DNA of 64,000 nucleotides from Kribbella capetownensis (GCF_004331485.1 NZ_SJKD01000005.1:558001-622000); one strand, 5' to 3'. Shown: positions 9,402 to 19,170, numbered from the stretch's first letter. Translations and numbers: made by a program. Notes: generated by a model not told the origin, from the letters alone.

Positions 9402-9980
9402 TCAGGCGGACTGCACGATGTTGCTGCCCTCGACGGCCACGTTGATCGCCGGCAGCGGGCGCTGCGCCGGACCGCTGGTCGGGCTGCCGTCGCTGATGCT
9501 GAAGTGGCTGCCGTGGAACGGGCAGACGATCTGTCCGCTCTCGATCGAGCCCACCGGGTTGCCCTGGTGGGTGCAGACCGCGGAGAAGCCCTTGAACTGG
9601 CCCGCGGCCGGCTGCGTCACGACCACCTTCGCGTCCTCGAAGATCTTGCCGCCACCGACCGGTACGTCGGACACCGGGCCGAGGACCGTGCCTCCGCTCG
9701 CACTGGACGGTGGCGCGGAACTGGTCCCGCTGGTCGGCGCCGAGCTGGTGCCCGTCGTCGGTGCCGAGCTGGTGCCGGTCGTCGGCGCGGAGCTGCTGGT
9801 ACCGCCTCCGGCCGTGTCGTCGCCACCGCCACAGGCCGCGAGAATCGGGGCGCCGGCACCCACGAGTGCAGCCATGGCCGCACAGCGCAACACCGTCCTC
9901 CGGTCGCGCAGGCCTTCGGGCGCGGAGGCCGCGTCGGTGGTTGGCTGCGGGGTGGGTGGTGCCATGGTGTCATCGCTCAT
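9402..9980 (-). CDS. Rieske [2Fe-2S] lipoprotein
   Basis: A membrane-tethered Rieske protein presumably acting in extracytoplasmic electron transfer. From the ATG at 9980 (GGAGG nine bases upstream) it has 192 residues. An RR-containing signal region (RDRRTVLR) leads to a lipobox APILAAC with Cys50. Next is a low-complexity linker with three tandem TTGTSSAP-like units (residues 67-90). The Rieske domain has Cys136/His138 (CTHQG) and Cys153/His156 (CPFHGSHF). The RR pair and folded cofactor suggest Tat export. A longer reading to 10034 lacks support. The partner oxidoreductase is not in the window. Confidence 0.9.
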   Translation of the reverse strand: MSDDTMAPPTPQPTTDAASAPEGLRDRRTVLRCAAMAALVGAGAPILAACGGGDDTAGGGTSSSAPTTGTSSAPTTGTSSAPTSGTSSAPPSSASGGTVLGPVSDVPVGGGKIFEDAKVVVTQPAAGQFKGFSAVCTHQGNPVGSIESGQIVCPFHGSHFSISDGSPTSGPAQRPLPAINVAVEGSNIVQSA

Positions 9981-10109
9981 GAATCTGGACCTCCAGGAGC
10001 CGGGGGGCGAGGTAGTAGTTGAACACTCTGACACCGGATCAAACGACCAGCTGAGGCGAACGGTTCAACCGGCGCGGGATTCAACCAGGATTTGAGAGTT
10101 TGCTGAGAA

Positions 10110-11348
10110 TCAGCTGGCAGTACGGGTGACGGTGTCGACCACCCGCGCGGCCAGGTCGAGTACGGCGCGCCGTGTCTCGGCCTGGAGCTCCTCGGTGTGC
10201 ATCGGCCAGGCCTGCGCGATGTGGACGTCGTACGGCAGCACGACCGGCTCCAGACCGCGTTGCCGGAACGCCTCGACCAGCCAGTTGATCGAGCCCGGGT
10301 GGACATTCTCGACCATGGTGATCACGATGACGCCGCGGCTCAGCAGCACGTCCTGTCCGTCCGGGGTCAGCTGGTCGAGCTGCGTCAGGCAGTAGTTCGC
10401 GACCTGTTGCGCGGACGGAACGACGAGCACAGCGCAGTGCCCCGACGACGCCATCTCAGTAGCGACCGCGTCGAACATGGTCCCCGGACAGTCGACCACG
10501 GCCAGACCGACATCGCGTGATCCCTGGATCTGCACCTCGGCGAGCGACGTACGGACTGCTTCTGGGTGCGGATCGGCGCGCAGCAGACTGACACCCTCGA
10601 TCGGACCGGCTCCCGGGGACAGCTCGAGCCGTCGCGACAGTTCCGCGCCGGCCGGGTCGACGTCCACCGCGACCACGCGATCTGTGCGTTGTGCCGCGAG
10701 CATGGTGGCGAGCAGTGCGGTGACAGTCGACGTACCGCCGTCTGTGACCGGACTCAGTACGCCGACGCGGCGCATGATCGCGATCGGACGGCGGATGGTC
10801 GCGATGTGGTCGACGTCGCGCTGCATCCGGCCGGACGCACCGACCAGGTACGCCGCCTCGGACGCGATCCTGCGGAAATGCCGGAACACCGAGTCGCCCT
10901 CGTCAGCCTCCTGCTGCGGCTGCGGCGCTCCCCACCCGTCTTGCTGAGGTGGAGGCGGCGGCTGCTGCGGTGGTGGCGGCGGCGCGTACTGGTAGGGATC
11001 CGGCTGCTGCGGCGGGTACTGCTGTTGTGGGTACTGCTGTGGCGGGTATTGCTCCTGCGGATACGGCTGTTGCGGGTACTGCTCGTACGGCTGCTGTGGT
11101 GGGTAGTACTGCTGCTGCGGCGGGTACGGCTGCTGGTCGTACTGCGGCTGGACGTACTGCTGCTGCGGGTACTGCTCCTGGGGGTAGGGCTGGGGCGGGT
11201 ACTGCTGCTGCGGTGGCGCCGGGGCAGGCGGTGCTTCCGGACCCGGTTCCGCGGGGGCCGGCGGGTTGTCGGTGCGGGCCTGTTCTTCGGCCGGTGGCTG
11301 CTCCGCCATCTGGCGCAGCATGTCACCCTGCCAGTTCGATTCAGTCAT
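10110..11348 (-). CDS. EspI-like MinD/ParA-fold protein of the type VII locus
   Basis: 412 residues. Residues 20-145 are a Pro/Gln/Tyr-rich disordered region with many PQQ-Y and YPPQ units. Residues 150-412 are a MinD/SIMIBI-type domain (GVLSPVTDGGTSTVTALLAT, VVAVDVDPAGAELSRRL, VVDCPGTMF, AVLVVPSAQQV). This layout matches EspI of mycobacterial ESX-1, a regulator of secretion under low ATP. The P-loop position (residues 202-211, TDGGTSTVTA) lacks the catalytic lysines, so ATP hydrolysis is doubtful. It lies 12 bases downstream of eccD and ends the operon. Confidence 0.82.
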   Translation of the reverse strand: MTESNWQGDMLRQMAEQPPAEEQARTDNPPAPAEPGPEAPPAPAPPQQQYPPQPYPQEQYPQQQYVQPQYDQQPYPPQQQYYPPQQPYEQYPQQPYPQEQYPPQQYPQQQYPPQQPDPYQYAPPPPPQQPPPPPQQDGWGAPQPQQEADEGDSVFRHFRRIASEAAYLVGASGRMQRDVDHIATIRRPIAIMRRVGVLSPVTDGGTSTVTALLATMLAAQRTDRVVAVDVDPAGAELSRRLELSPGAGPIEGVSLLRADPHPEAVRTSLAEVQIQGSRDVGLAVVDCPGTMFDAVATEMASSGHCAVLVVPSAQQVANYCLTQLDQLTPDGQDVLLSRGVIVITMVENVHPGSINWLVEAFRQRGLEPVVLPYDVHIAQAWPMHTEELQAETRRAVLDLAARVVDTVTRTAS

Positions 11349-11360
11349 TCCATCCGGTCG

Positions 11361-12686
11361 TCAGAACGCGTGCAGCAGTTTGGAGTAGACGCCGAACACA
11401 CCCAGCGCCAGGGGGACCGTCACGATGATCGCCCCGACCTCAAGATAGTCGAGCAGTTGCGTGAGCCGCGCGCGGACATGCTCGGCCGGTGCGAAACCGA
11501 GACCGAAGGCGCAGAACATCGCCACCAGCACCAGCAACCCGAGTGCGATGAACGCACCACCCTGACCGTTCAGCGCCGCGATCAGCACGCACCCAGTCAC
11601 GATCGTGAACGCGGCCGCGAACAGCACGGCCACCTCACTCACCAGCGGATACAGCCGCGACCGCGACGCAAGCAGGAACGCCAGCACGAGCGCCAGGGCG
11701 ACTGCCCACGCACCGCCCTGCCGGAGCAGCATGATCCCGGCGACCCCTGACGACACGGCGATCGGCACGGTCGCCAACGCGAGACCAAGGTGCGCCGCGT
11801 TCAGTGCACTCTGCACGTCGCCGCGCATGATCTCCTGGCCGGACGCGCGACGGTCGTCCAGGTTGGACAGTCCGGACAGCGCCAGCGCCATCCGCGGCAG
11901 CAGTCCGAGCAGCAGTACGGCGAGCAGCGCCGCGAGCGCACCGACCCGCTCGGTGGCCAGTCCGGTGCCGACACCGATCATCCAGACCGCGACGAACAGG
12001 ATCGACGTCGCGGAGGCGACCGCGCCACCACCGGCCACGCCGGCGGCGGCGTACAGCAACGGTCCGAAGGCAAGGCAGAGTGCGCCGAGCGTGATGACGA
12101 GCCCGAGATCCCATCCAGCGTCGAGCGCCCAGAAACCCACCGACAGCGCCAGCAGCACGGTCGCGATCGTGACCAGTGGGATCGCGACCACCTTGCTTCC
12201 GCCGCGGCCGAGGGCGATGCCGATGAAGGCGCAGATCGCGGCCAGCACCACCAGGATCGCCGCGGTCAGCGCGTTCGGCGCGGCCACCAGCAGCGAGATC
12301 GCGCCGGCGATGATCGAGAACACCAGCCCGGCTCCGGCCAGGATCCGCCGGTGCGCGGGCTTGAACGTCGTACCGCGGCGGCGCTTGAGGTCCTCGACCG
12401 CTTCCTCGGTGACGTCGTACACGGTCGGAGGCGGCGGCAGCTCGCCCTCGGCCGCGAGCCGCAGCACCGTGCCGTCGATGATCTGCGCGGACGCGAGTGT
12501 GCCCTCGGGCGGCACCAGCGCACCTGCGGCCGTGGTCAGGAACCGTCGCTGCGGGGTCTGTTGCAACGGCTCGTCCAGCATCCGCAGCAAGTCCGGCAGC
12601 AGTACGCCGAGCGGCTCGTCGGCGGGCAGCACCGCATCCAGCCGACGGCGCTGCCCGATCACCGTCACCCGGCTGTACACGCTCAT
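11361..12686 (-). CDS. eccD: Type VII secretion integral membrane protein EccD
   Basis: Main membrane component of the ESX channel in the plasma membrane. The first 90 residues form a ubiquitin-like YukD domain (SRVTVIGQRRRLDAVLPADE...PLGVLLPDLL). From about residue 120 there is a long run of alternating hydrophobic helices, around eleven segments, e.g. GLVFSIIAGAISLLVAAP and IIVTVPLALGVFGVYSKLL. The 441 residues fit the family. It lies downstream of DUF6177 and upstream of the EspI-like gene, on the eccC strand. Confidence 0.93.
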   Translation of the reverse strand: MSVYSRVTVIGQRRRLDAVLPADEPLGVLLPDLLRMLDEPLQQTPQRRFLTTAAGALVPPEGTLASAQIIDGTVLRLAAEGELPPPPTVYDVTEEAVEDLKRRRGTTFKPAHRRILAGAGLVFSIIAGAISLLVAAPNALTAAILVVLAAICAFIGIALGRGGSKVVAIPLVTIATVLLALSVGFWALDAGWDLGLVITLGALCLAFGPLLYAAAGVAGGGAVASATSILFVAVWMIGVGTGLATERVGALAALLAVLLLGLLPRMALALSGLSNLDDRRASGQEIMRGDVQSALNAAHLGLALATVPIAVSSGVAGIMLLRQGGAWAVALALVLAFLLASRSRLYPLVSEVAVLFAAAFTIVTGCVLIAALNGQGGAFIALGLLVLVAMFCAFGLGFAPAEHVRARLTQLLDYLEVGAIIVTVPLALGVFGVYSKLLHAF

Positions 12687-12714
12687 CGATTCCTACTCCT
12701 GTCGTACGTGGTCG

Positions 12715-13764
12715 TCACTTCCGGCCGGCCAGAGCCTCGGCCGGGATGAGCTTCTTCATCAGGGCCGCGTACTTCTCCCAGTCGCGCGGGTTCCGGCCGT
12801 TCCCGATCGGGTACCAGATCGCGGGCGCGTGCGCCGGGCCGATGGCCAGGGCCTTGCTGATCCCCTCGACCTTCACCATCTCCGCCACGCTGGAACCCTC
12901 GACCGCCTCGTGGCCGGCCGCGATCCCGATCGGGCTCGCCATCGCGGCGAACCGCGGCTGGTAGGTCCCGTCGGCGGCGCCGTACGACCCCATCACCATC
13001 GCCGAGATCAGCTCGAAATTGTCGGCGATCTCGTCGATCCAGTCGCCGACCTTGTTCACGTCGGGGAAGTCCATCCCGGGCTGCGCGACCGCCAGCGTCA
13101 CGGTCTCGTCCAGGCCGGACTGGGTCCGGCGAGTCTCCAAGGTGCCGACCGCCGGCCGGAACTCCTCGCCGGGCTGCCCGGCGAGGATCAACCAGGTCGG
13201 ATCCGGCGCCCGGCCACGGCAGTACTCGGTCAGAGCCTCCGGGCTCCAGGGCTGGGTGACGGGCTCGGACGTCGACCAGCCGGCCGGTCCGGTGCCGGTC
13301 GTCGCCGTGAACAGCCGCTCGGCGACCCGGCCCAGCACCAGGCTCGCGACCGGCTTGTGCCGGACCCGCACGGTGAACTGCAACTGGCCGAACAGGTCCT
13401 CCTGGACGGCGAAGTCCGGGTGCAGGTCCGACGTCTGCTCCCCTGGCTTGGCCGTCGACCGGGCCAGGAACTGCTCGCCGTTCCACTTCAGCCGGACCCC
13501 GTTGAGGCCGTCGAAGTAGTCCCCGTCGTCGGCGGTGACGACCCACTTCGCGTTCAGGCCGCCGAACAGTGTCGAGCGGACCGGCCAGGTGAGCCTCGAC
13601 GTCTTCGGCGTGATCAGCTGGACGTCGCGGCCGGCCGCCTTGGCCGACGTCAGCGCGTCGCTGAGCCAGGCCGACATGCCGATCACCGGGCGGTCCTGCA
13701 TGACGACGGCGACCTTGTCGGTGATCAGGTCGACGCCCGGGCTGAAGGTCAGGTCGTTCGGCAT
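12715..13764 (-). CDS. DUF6177 family type VII-locus protein
   Basis: A 349-residue soluble protein resembling the DUF6177 family, which recurs beside eccC/eccD in actinomycete ESX-like loci. Motifs visible are KVAVVMQDRPVIGMSAWLSD near the N-terminus, WLILAGQPGEEFRPA in the middle and GHEAVEGSSVAEMVKVEGI near the C-terminus. It has no signal peptide or membrane helix. It starts one base after the preceding 127-residue gene ends, so the two are probably coupled. Its position suggests a cytosolic accessory or chaperone role (the EspG niche), but that is only inference. Confidence 0.75.
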   Translation of the reverse strand: MPNDLTFSPGVDLITDKVAVVMQDRPVIGMSAWLSDALTSAKAAGRDVQLITPKTSRLTWPVRSTLFGGLNAKWVVTADDGDYFDGLNGVRLKWNGEQFLARSTAKPGEQTSDLHPDFAVQEDLFGQLQFTVRVRHKPVASLVLGRVAERLFTATTGTGPAGWSTSEPVTQPWSPEALTEYCRGRAPDPTWLILAGQPGEEFRPAVGTLETRRTQSGLDETVTLAVAQPGMDFPDVNKVGDWIDEIADNFELISAMVMGSYGAADGTYQPRFAAMASPIGIAAGHEAVEGSSVAEMVKVEGISKALAIGPAHAPAIWYPIGNGRNPRDWEKYAALMKKLIPAEALAGRK

Positions 13765-13765
13765 C

Positions 13766-14149
13766 TCAGTTCGTCCCTTCGGTCTCGGGTGCCCCGGCGC
13801 TCGCGGACGTCCAGACCTTGCCGCCGAGCCGGTCGATCAGCGAGTTCGCGTACTTCTCCGCCACTTCGCGGCCACCCTTGGTCGCCGTTGCGCGGATCTC
13901 CACCCACCACGCCGGCGTCTGCACCGGACCCACGCCGGGACCGAGCATCCGCTCGACCTCACCCGGCACCTGGATCAGCAACGGCAACTCGACCGATACC
14001 AGTGGCTGGTCGTCGGCGTCGCACAGCTGGACGACGGCCCCGTCGCTGACCGCGCGGACACCGAGCTCCTCCCCCGCGGCCTGCAGGCCTGCCAAGATGT
14101 CGTCGCTCGACGGGCGCCCGTCCACGAGCGCCACCAGGTCGTAGGTCAT
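13766..14149 (-). CDS. Small conserved protein of the type VII locus
   Basis: A 127-residue cytosolic protein of unknown function. It reads MTYDLVALVDGRPSSDDILAG and has a WWVEIRATATKGGREVAEKYAN segment before a short polar tail. Its ATG overlaps the eccC stop by four bases (ATGA) and its stop lies one base before DUF6177. That placement makes it an integral part of the eccC-eccD operon. I recognise no catalytic motif. Confidence 0.7.
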   Translation of the reverse strand: MTYDLVALVDGRPSSDDILAGLQAAGEELGVRAVSDGAVVQLCDADDQPLVSVELPLLIQVPGEVERMLGPGVGPVQTPAWWVEIRATATKGGREVAEKYANSLIDRLGGKVWTSASAGAPETEGTN

Positions 14150-17100
14150 GTCGTTCCTCCGCTGCTCTGGGCGACGGCCGGTGCCGGGTCCGCCATCGCC
14201 GTCTGCACCAGCTCGGCCCCGTCGCCCCGTCGTACGAACAAACCGCGGCCGGGCGGGTAGTCGCCCGGGTAGGCCCCGGTGAAGAGCTGTCCCTCGCTGC
14301 GGTCGCCGGACAGGACCAGACCGGCCGCTCCGGACTCGAGCACCGCGGACATGAACGGCTCGTACATCTGCCGCGACGCACCCGAGGCGCGCCGGGTGAC
14401 GATGAAGTGCAGCTTGATGTCGCGGCCCGACGCGACGTACGGCAGGAACGCGTCCATCGGCGACTGGCCGCCCGACGTCAGCAGGTCGTAGTCGTCGGCC
14501 AGTACGACGATCCGCGGGCCGCCCTGCCCTGCCTCGGGGATCGCGCCGGTGTCGTCCGGCATCCGCTTCGCCAGCTCCTCCGACACCCCGTTCGCGAGCC
14601 CGGCGGCGACCCGGCCGGTCGGCGCGTAGCCACCGACGTACGCCTCCGGGACGAACTCGCGCAGGCCGCGCCGCGGGTCCATCACCGCGAACACGAGTTG
14701 GTCCGAGGTGTGCTGGTCGAGCAACTGCTGCACGACCAGCCGGACGATGTTGGTCTTGCCGGAACCGCTGTCACCGAAGACGACCAGGTTGGTGTCGCGG
14801 CCGGCCAGGTCGAGATACACCGGTGCCAGCGCCCGCTCGTCCACACCGATCGGGACGACGGCCGGTTGCCGGACCTCGTCGGCCACCTGGTTGCGCGGCA
14901 GCTGCAGCGGCAGGATCCGGATCTGCGGTGCTCGCGGACCCTGCCAGGTGGACCGCGCCGCCACCGCCTGGGCCTCGAGAACGTCGGTCAGGTTCGTGTC
15001 GTCGGCCGCACCGTCGATCCGGGGCAGCGCGAACTGGGCGTACAGCTTGCTGCCCGGGATCAGCATCCGGCCCGGGCCCGCCTTGCGCAGCACTTCCTGC
15101 AGGCGCCGGTCGATGTTGGAGTCCGACGGGTCGTTCAGCCGGAGTTCGAGCATCGTCCCGAACATCGACTGGTTCTGCATCCTGATGTCGTTCCACCGCA
15201 TCATCGCCGTGACCACGTGCACGCCGTAGCTGCTGCCCCGCTGGAGGATGTCGGTGATCGGCTCGTCCAGTTCGTCGAACGTGGTCCGGATCGCGCCGAA
15301 GTTGTCGATCACCAGGACGACGTCCGCCGTCGGCAGCTCCGGGAGGCTGCCGGCCGCGTGGTCCGCGCGCAGCGCCTCCATCGTGTCGATGGCGTGGTTG
15401 CGGAACACCCGCTCGCGCTGGTCGATCATGCCGCGGATCTCTTCGACCGTCCGCCGGATCCGCTCCCGGTCGGTGCGCAGCGCGACACCGCCGACGTGCG
15501 GGAGCTCGGCCAGCGCCTGCATGCCGCCACCGGCGAGATCGAGCGCGTAGATCGCGACCTCTTGCGGCGTGTGGGTGTGCGCCAGCGAGGTCACCAGCGT
15601 CCGCAGCGCGGTCGTCTTGCCGGACTGCGGTCCGCCGACGATCGCGGCGTGACCACCGGCGCGGGTCAGGTCCAGCCGGAAGACCTCCTGGCGCTGGTTG
15701 GCCGGGTCGTCGACCACACCCACCGGCGGGCACATCTGCGGCGACCGCACCGCCAGCTGCAGCCCACGGCCGTCGACGTAGTCCGCACGGCCGGCCAGAC
15801 CGTCCAGCGTGCAGGCGGCGGGCAGCGGCGGCAGCCAGATCTTCAGCACCGGCTGCGCCGTACGGCGTACCTGGTCGACGAACACGTTCAGCACCGTCGG
15901 ACCGGTCGTCCGCTCGGTCGCCTTCTCCTCGACCGGCTTGCGAGCCTCCAGCTCCGCCTCGGACTGCTGGTACGGCGTCAGCTCGTGCGGCCGGACGTAC
16001 TCGCCCTCGACCTCGACGACCTCGTCGGCCGGCGGGACGTACGGGCCGGAGATGTACGCCGCCCGGAACCGCTGGTAGACGCTCGTGTCGACCTTCAGGA
16101 ACCCGAAGCCCGGCAGCGGCGGCAGGTGGAACGCGTCGGTGGTGTCCAGCACCGTCCGGCTCTCCTCCTCGGAGAACGTCCGCAGGCCGAGCCGGTACGA
16201 CAGGTAGGTCTCCAGTCCGCGCAGCTTGCCGGACTCGATCCGCTGGCTGGACAGCAGCAGGTGCACACCGATCGACCGGCCGATCCGCCCGATCGAGAGG
16301 AACAGGTCGATGAAGTCCGGCCGCTCGTTCAGCAACTCGCCGAACTCGTCGATGATCACGAACAGGTGCGGCAGCGCCGGCAGGTCCGGGTTCTGGTCGC
16401 GGTGCAGCCGGTAGTCGGTGATGTTGGCGATGTTGCCCGCGTCCTTCAGCACCTGCTGGCGGCGCAGCACCTCGCCTTCCAGGCTCTTGTACGCGCGCTC
16501 GATCAGACTGGCGTCGTCACGCAGGTTGGTGATGATGCCGGCCACGTGCGGCACACCGGCGAACGGCGCGAACGACGCACCACCCTTGAAGTCGACCAGA
16601 ACCAGCGCGAGATCCTCCGGACTGTGCGTGGCCAGCAGCGCCAGCACCATGGTCCGCAGTACCTCGGACTTCCCCGAACCGGTCGCACCGATGCACAGGC
16701 CGTGCGGGCCCATACCGAGCTGGGCGGATTCCTTCAGGTCGACCAGGACGACGGCGCCGCTGTCGTCGACCCCCAGCGGGACCCGCAGGAACTGCCGGTC
16801 GGACCGCGGCTTCCACAGCTGGTTGAAGTCCAGTTCGGCGACGTCGCCGATGCCGATCAGGCCCATGAAGTCGACGTCGTCGAGTTGGGCGTCCTCCTCC
16901 AGCGACTCCGCCGACAGCCGCAGCGGCGCGAGCTCGCGGGCGACGCCCTCGGCCACCGCCGCGTCCAGGTGGTCGACCTGGCCGCTGGCGACCATCGGGT
17001 ACTGTCCGCGCAGGTCCTCGATGCGGACGTCGTCGCCGTACACGGTGATGCGCATCGTCACCGAGCTCGGCTCCTGGACGCGATCGGCGACCAGGTGCAG

Positions 17101-18165
17101 GACGGTGACACCGAGCTCACCGGGGACGAGGGAGTCGTCGGCCTGCGGCCGGACCTCCGCCGCGACGTCGCCGTACGTGTCGTGCAGGACCAGGATCCGC
17201 TGGGTCAGCTTGCGGCGGTCCTCGAAGCTCACCGAGCCGCGGCGCGACTCGGTCGCCCACTGGACCCGCTCGGACAGGTCGTCCGAGAGCAGTTGCGACA
17301 GCTTCTGCGGCGTGTCGGCGATCCGGCGGAACGGCGTCGGGCCGTCCGCGCGCTCTGGATCCTGGACATGCGGCAGCCAGCTCAGCCACTGCCAGTCCGG
17401 CAGCGCGGCCCGCGGGTACGCGGCCGCCAGGATCACGTCCTCCGGTGCGTGGAACACCGCCGTCTGCACAAGGAGTGACCGAGCCACCCGGACGACGCCT
17501 TCGCGGTCGCCGATGATGCTGACGTTGCCGACGTGGTCCAGCGGGACCGTCAGCGGCATGTCCGGCATCAGCGTGAATCGCCGTACGAGGGCGTTGGCCT
17601 CGGCCATCATGAACTGGTCCGGGGGCTCCATCGCGGAACCGCCCTGGCCGACCGTCGCCGGGACCACCGGCACCCGGCCGCTGCCGCAGCGCGGCTGCAG
17701 GAAGTCACTGTCGGTACGGCGCCGCTCCCACAGCCGGGACACATCCACGACACAGTCGAGCAGTGCATCCGGCGGCGGATTCAGCTCGAGCGCCTGGGCC
17801 CGGGCCTTCCGCTCCTCTTTCGAGAAGTCGTCCCGCATCCGCTCCAGGTAGTCCAGGTAGCGGGTGCGCTGCTGCTTGCGGTCCTTGCCACCCTTGCCGC
17901 GGGAGGCGATCATGCCGCCGATGGAACCGACCATGGTGAGTGCGAGCAGCCCGACACCGACCATGACCATCGGACCGGAGCGGCCCATCGTCATCATCGC
18001 GACCGAACCGATGCTGCCGACCATCGGCAGCAGCATCTGCAGGGCGCCGCCGCCTCCACCGCCGCCGGCACCACCAAGACTCGGTGCGACCTCGATCACT
18101 CGCTGCTGCTGCACCCCGGGGGCGGGTGTGCGCCGCGCCGGGCGGTGCACGATCCGGCTTGCCAC
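14146..18165 (-). CDS. eccC: Type VII secretion ATPase EccC (fused EccCa-EccCb)
   Basis: The FtsK/SpoIIIE motor that recognises ESX substrates and powers export. The 1339 residues form one undivided protein. Near residue 30 is a glycine-rich stretch, followed by two transmembrane helices (about residues 43-90). Three ATPase domains follow, with Walker A lysines at 499 (GATGSGKSE), 850 (GGPQSGKTT) and 1137 (GDSGSGKTN). Walker B-like LALVLVDFKGG and VLVDF/FVIIDEF elements are in the first domain. The start is GTG at 18163-18165. The gene opens the eccC-eccD unit and is divergent from the 293-residue gene at 18267, leaving 101 bases for promoters. Domain organisation is as in Streptomyces and other non-mycobacterial systems. 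Confidence 0.96.
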   Translation of the reverse strand: MASRIVHRPARRTPAPGVQQQRVIEVAPSLGGAGGGGGGGALQMLLPMVGSIGSVAMMTMGRSGPMVMVGVGLLALTMVGSIGGMIASRGKGGKDRKQQRTRYLDYLERMRDDFSKEERKARAQALELNPPPDALLDCVVDVSRLWERRRTDSDFLQPRCGSGRVPVVPATVGQGGSAMEPPDQFMMAEANALVRRFTLMPDMPLTVPLDHVGNVSIIGDREGVVRVARSLLVQTAVFHAPEDVILAAAYPRAALPDWQWLSWLPHVQDPERADGPTPFRRIADTPQKLSQLLSDDLSERVQWATESRRGSVSFEDRRKLTQRILVLHDTYGDVAAEVRPQADDSLVPGELGVTVLHLVADRVQEPSSVTMRITVYGDDVRIEDLRGQYPMVASGQVDHLDAAVAEGVARELAPLRLSAESLEEDAQLDDVDFMGLIGIGDVAELDFNQLWKPRSDRQFLRVPLGVDDSGAVVLVDLKESAQLGMGPHGLCIGATGSGKSEVLRTMVLALLATHSPEDLALVLVDFKGGASFAPFAGVPHVAGIITNLRDDASLIERAYKSLEGEVLRRQQVLKDAGNIANITDYRLHRDQNPDLPALPHLFVIIDEFGELLNERPDFIDLFLSIGRIGRSIGVHLLLSSQRIESGKLRGLETYLSYRLGLRTFSEEESRTVLDTTDAFHLPPLPGFGFLKVDTSVYQRFRAAYISGPYVPPADEVVEVEGEYVRPHELTPYQQSEAELEARKPVEEKATERTTGPTVLNVFVDQVRRTAQPVLKIWLPPLPAACTLDGLAGRADYVDGRGLQLAVRSPQMCPPVGVVDDPANQRQEVFRLDLTRAGGHAAIVGGPQSGKTTALRTLVTSLAHTHTPQEVAIYALDLAGGGMQALAELPHVGGVALRTDRERIRRTVEEIRGMIDQRERVFRNHAIDTMEALRADHAAGSLPELPTADVVLVIDNFGAIRTTFDELDEPITDILQRGSSYGVHVVTAMMRWNDIRMQNQSMFGTMLELRLNDPSDSNIDRRLQEVLRKAGPGRMLIPGSKLYAQFALPRIDGAADDTNLTDVLEAQAVAARSTWQGPRAPQIRILPLQLPRNQVADEVRQPAVVPIGVDERALAPVYLDLAGRDTNLVVFGDSGSGKTNIVRLVVQQLLDQHTSDQLVFAVMDPRRGLREFVPEAYVGGYAPTGRVAAGLANGVSEELAKRMPDDTGAIPEAGQGGPRIVVLADDYDLLTSGGQSPMDAFLPYVASGRDIKLHFIVTRRASGASRQMYEPFMSAVLESGAAGLVLSGDRSEGQLFTGAYPGDYPPGRGLFVRRGDGAELVQTAMADPAPAVAQSSGGTT

Positions 18166-18266
18166 TAAGGTTTTCCTCCGCTGGACCAGCCCGCGGTTGC
18201 GCGGGGGACTTCGTACTTCTTACCGACGGACGTGCGAGACACTCTAGTGGTGGGTGAGGTCAAGGG

Positions 18267-19148
18267 ATGACGGGCGCGAACGATTCCACCGTGGTGGAAA
18301 TGATTTCGGATCTCGCACCGATCTGGTTACCGGGTTGCGTGGTGGACGCCGACGAGCGGACCGTGGAGGTCGGCTGGGGCCGGGGTGCGCTGCAGATGTC
18401 CGCGGTGGTCGGCGTCGGCGAGATCGTCAATCGTTGCCTCCAGCTACCACAGCCGCGCTGGCCGGAGCAGATCGAGGCCTGGCTGCGGGCCGTCGTCGCG
18501 GAGGGTGAGCTCGCCACCGAGGAGCACCGGTACGGCGACGTCGGCGAGCGTCAGCGTGCCTTGCTGGTGCAGCGCGGCTGGTCCGCCCGGACGGCGGGTC
18601 CGGTCGCCGACGCGTTGATCCCGTTCGGGGACCACTTCGAGGTCGTCGTCTTCGTCCGTACCGGCGACGAACTGCGCCGGCTGACCGTGGTCCGGCGCGC
18701 GATGCTCGGGCTCGCCGATCCCGGCGTACCGTCACCGGTGCAGTTGTCCCTGGCCGAGATCGCCGACCTGGAGCCGCAGCAGCACGACGGCTTCACCGTC
18801 CTCGGCCGCGACGACGACCCGCTGGTCTCGATGGCGATCGTGGACCGGGAGAACTTGTTGCCGCAGGCATCGATGGGAGCGGGCCTGTTGATCGGCGTAC
18901 CCCGGTTGAGCACGCTCGCGTACTGCCCCGCCGACGCCGGGCAGGCGCGCGCCGACGCGCTGGCCCGGTGGGTCGCCGAGAGCTACCAGGGCGCGCCGGA
19001 CCGATGCTCGCCGGATCTCTTCTGGTTGCAGGGTGACCAGATGGTCCAGGTTCCGGTGACGCTGGCGACACCGCCGACCGCCGTACTCCCGGCCGCGGTC
19101 AAGCCACAGCCGCGGCGGACCTGGCTGCGGCACCTGTTCGGCCGCTGA
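18267..19148 (+). CDS. Uncharacterised soluble protein inside the type VII locus
   Basis: 293 residues on the strand opposite all other genes of the locus. I do not recognise the family. The N-terminal part has WLPGCVVDADERTVEVGWGR and a WPEQIEAWLRAVVAE helix. A middle VVVFVRTGDELRRLTVVRR segment and a C-terminal RADALARWVAESYQ follow. There is no signal peptide or membrane helix. GAGG lies seven bases before the ATG at 18267. It is divergent from eccC and converges on the 93-residue membrane protein. A regulator, chaperone or immunity role is possible, but nothing in the sequence decides. Confidence 0.7.
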   Translation: MTGANDSTVVEMISDLAPIWLPGCVVDADERTVEVGWGRGALQMSAVVGVGEIVNRCLQLPQPRWPEQIEAWLRAVVAEGELATEEHRYGDVGERQRALLVQRGWSARTAGPVADALIPFGDHFEVVVFVRTGDELRRLTVVRRAMLGLADPGVPSPVQLSLAEIADLEPQQHDGFTVLGRDDDPLVSMAIVDRENLLPQASMGAGLLIGVPRLSTLAYCPADAGQARADALARWVAESYQGAPDRCSPDLFWLQGDQMVQVPVTLATPPTAVLPAAVKPQPRRTWLRHLFGR

Positions 19149-19170
19149 GGCCCGCTACTTCCTCGGCCTG

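Noticed and set aside
10949..11750. Plus-strand frames opposite the Pro/Gln region of the EspI-like gene
   Set aside because: They mirror the low-complexity region (Ala/Gly/Thr- or Leu/Arg-rich) and contain no domain.
14407..17478. 1023-codon plus-strand frame opposite eccC
   Set aside because: Antisense shadow of the conserved ATPase; composition is Arg/Gln/Val-rich and nothing resembles a known protein.
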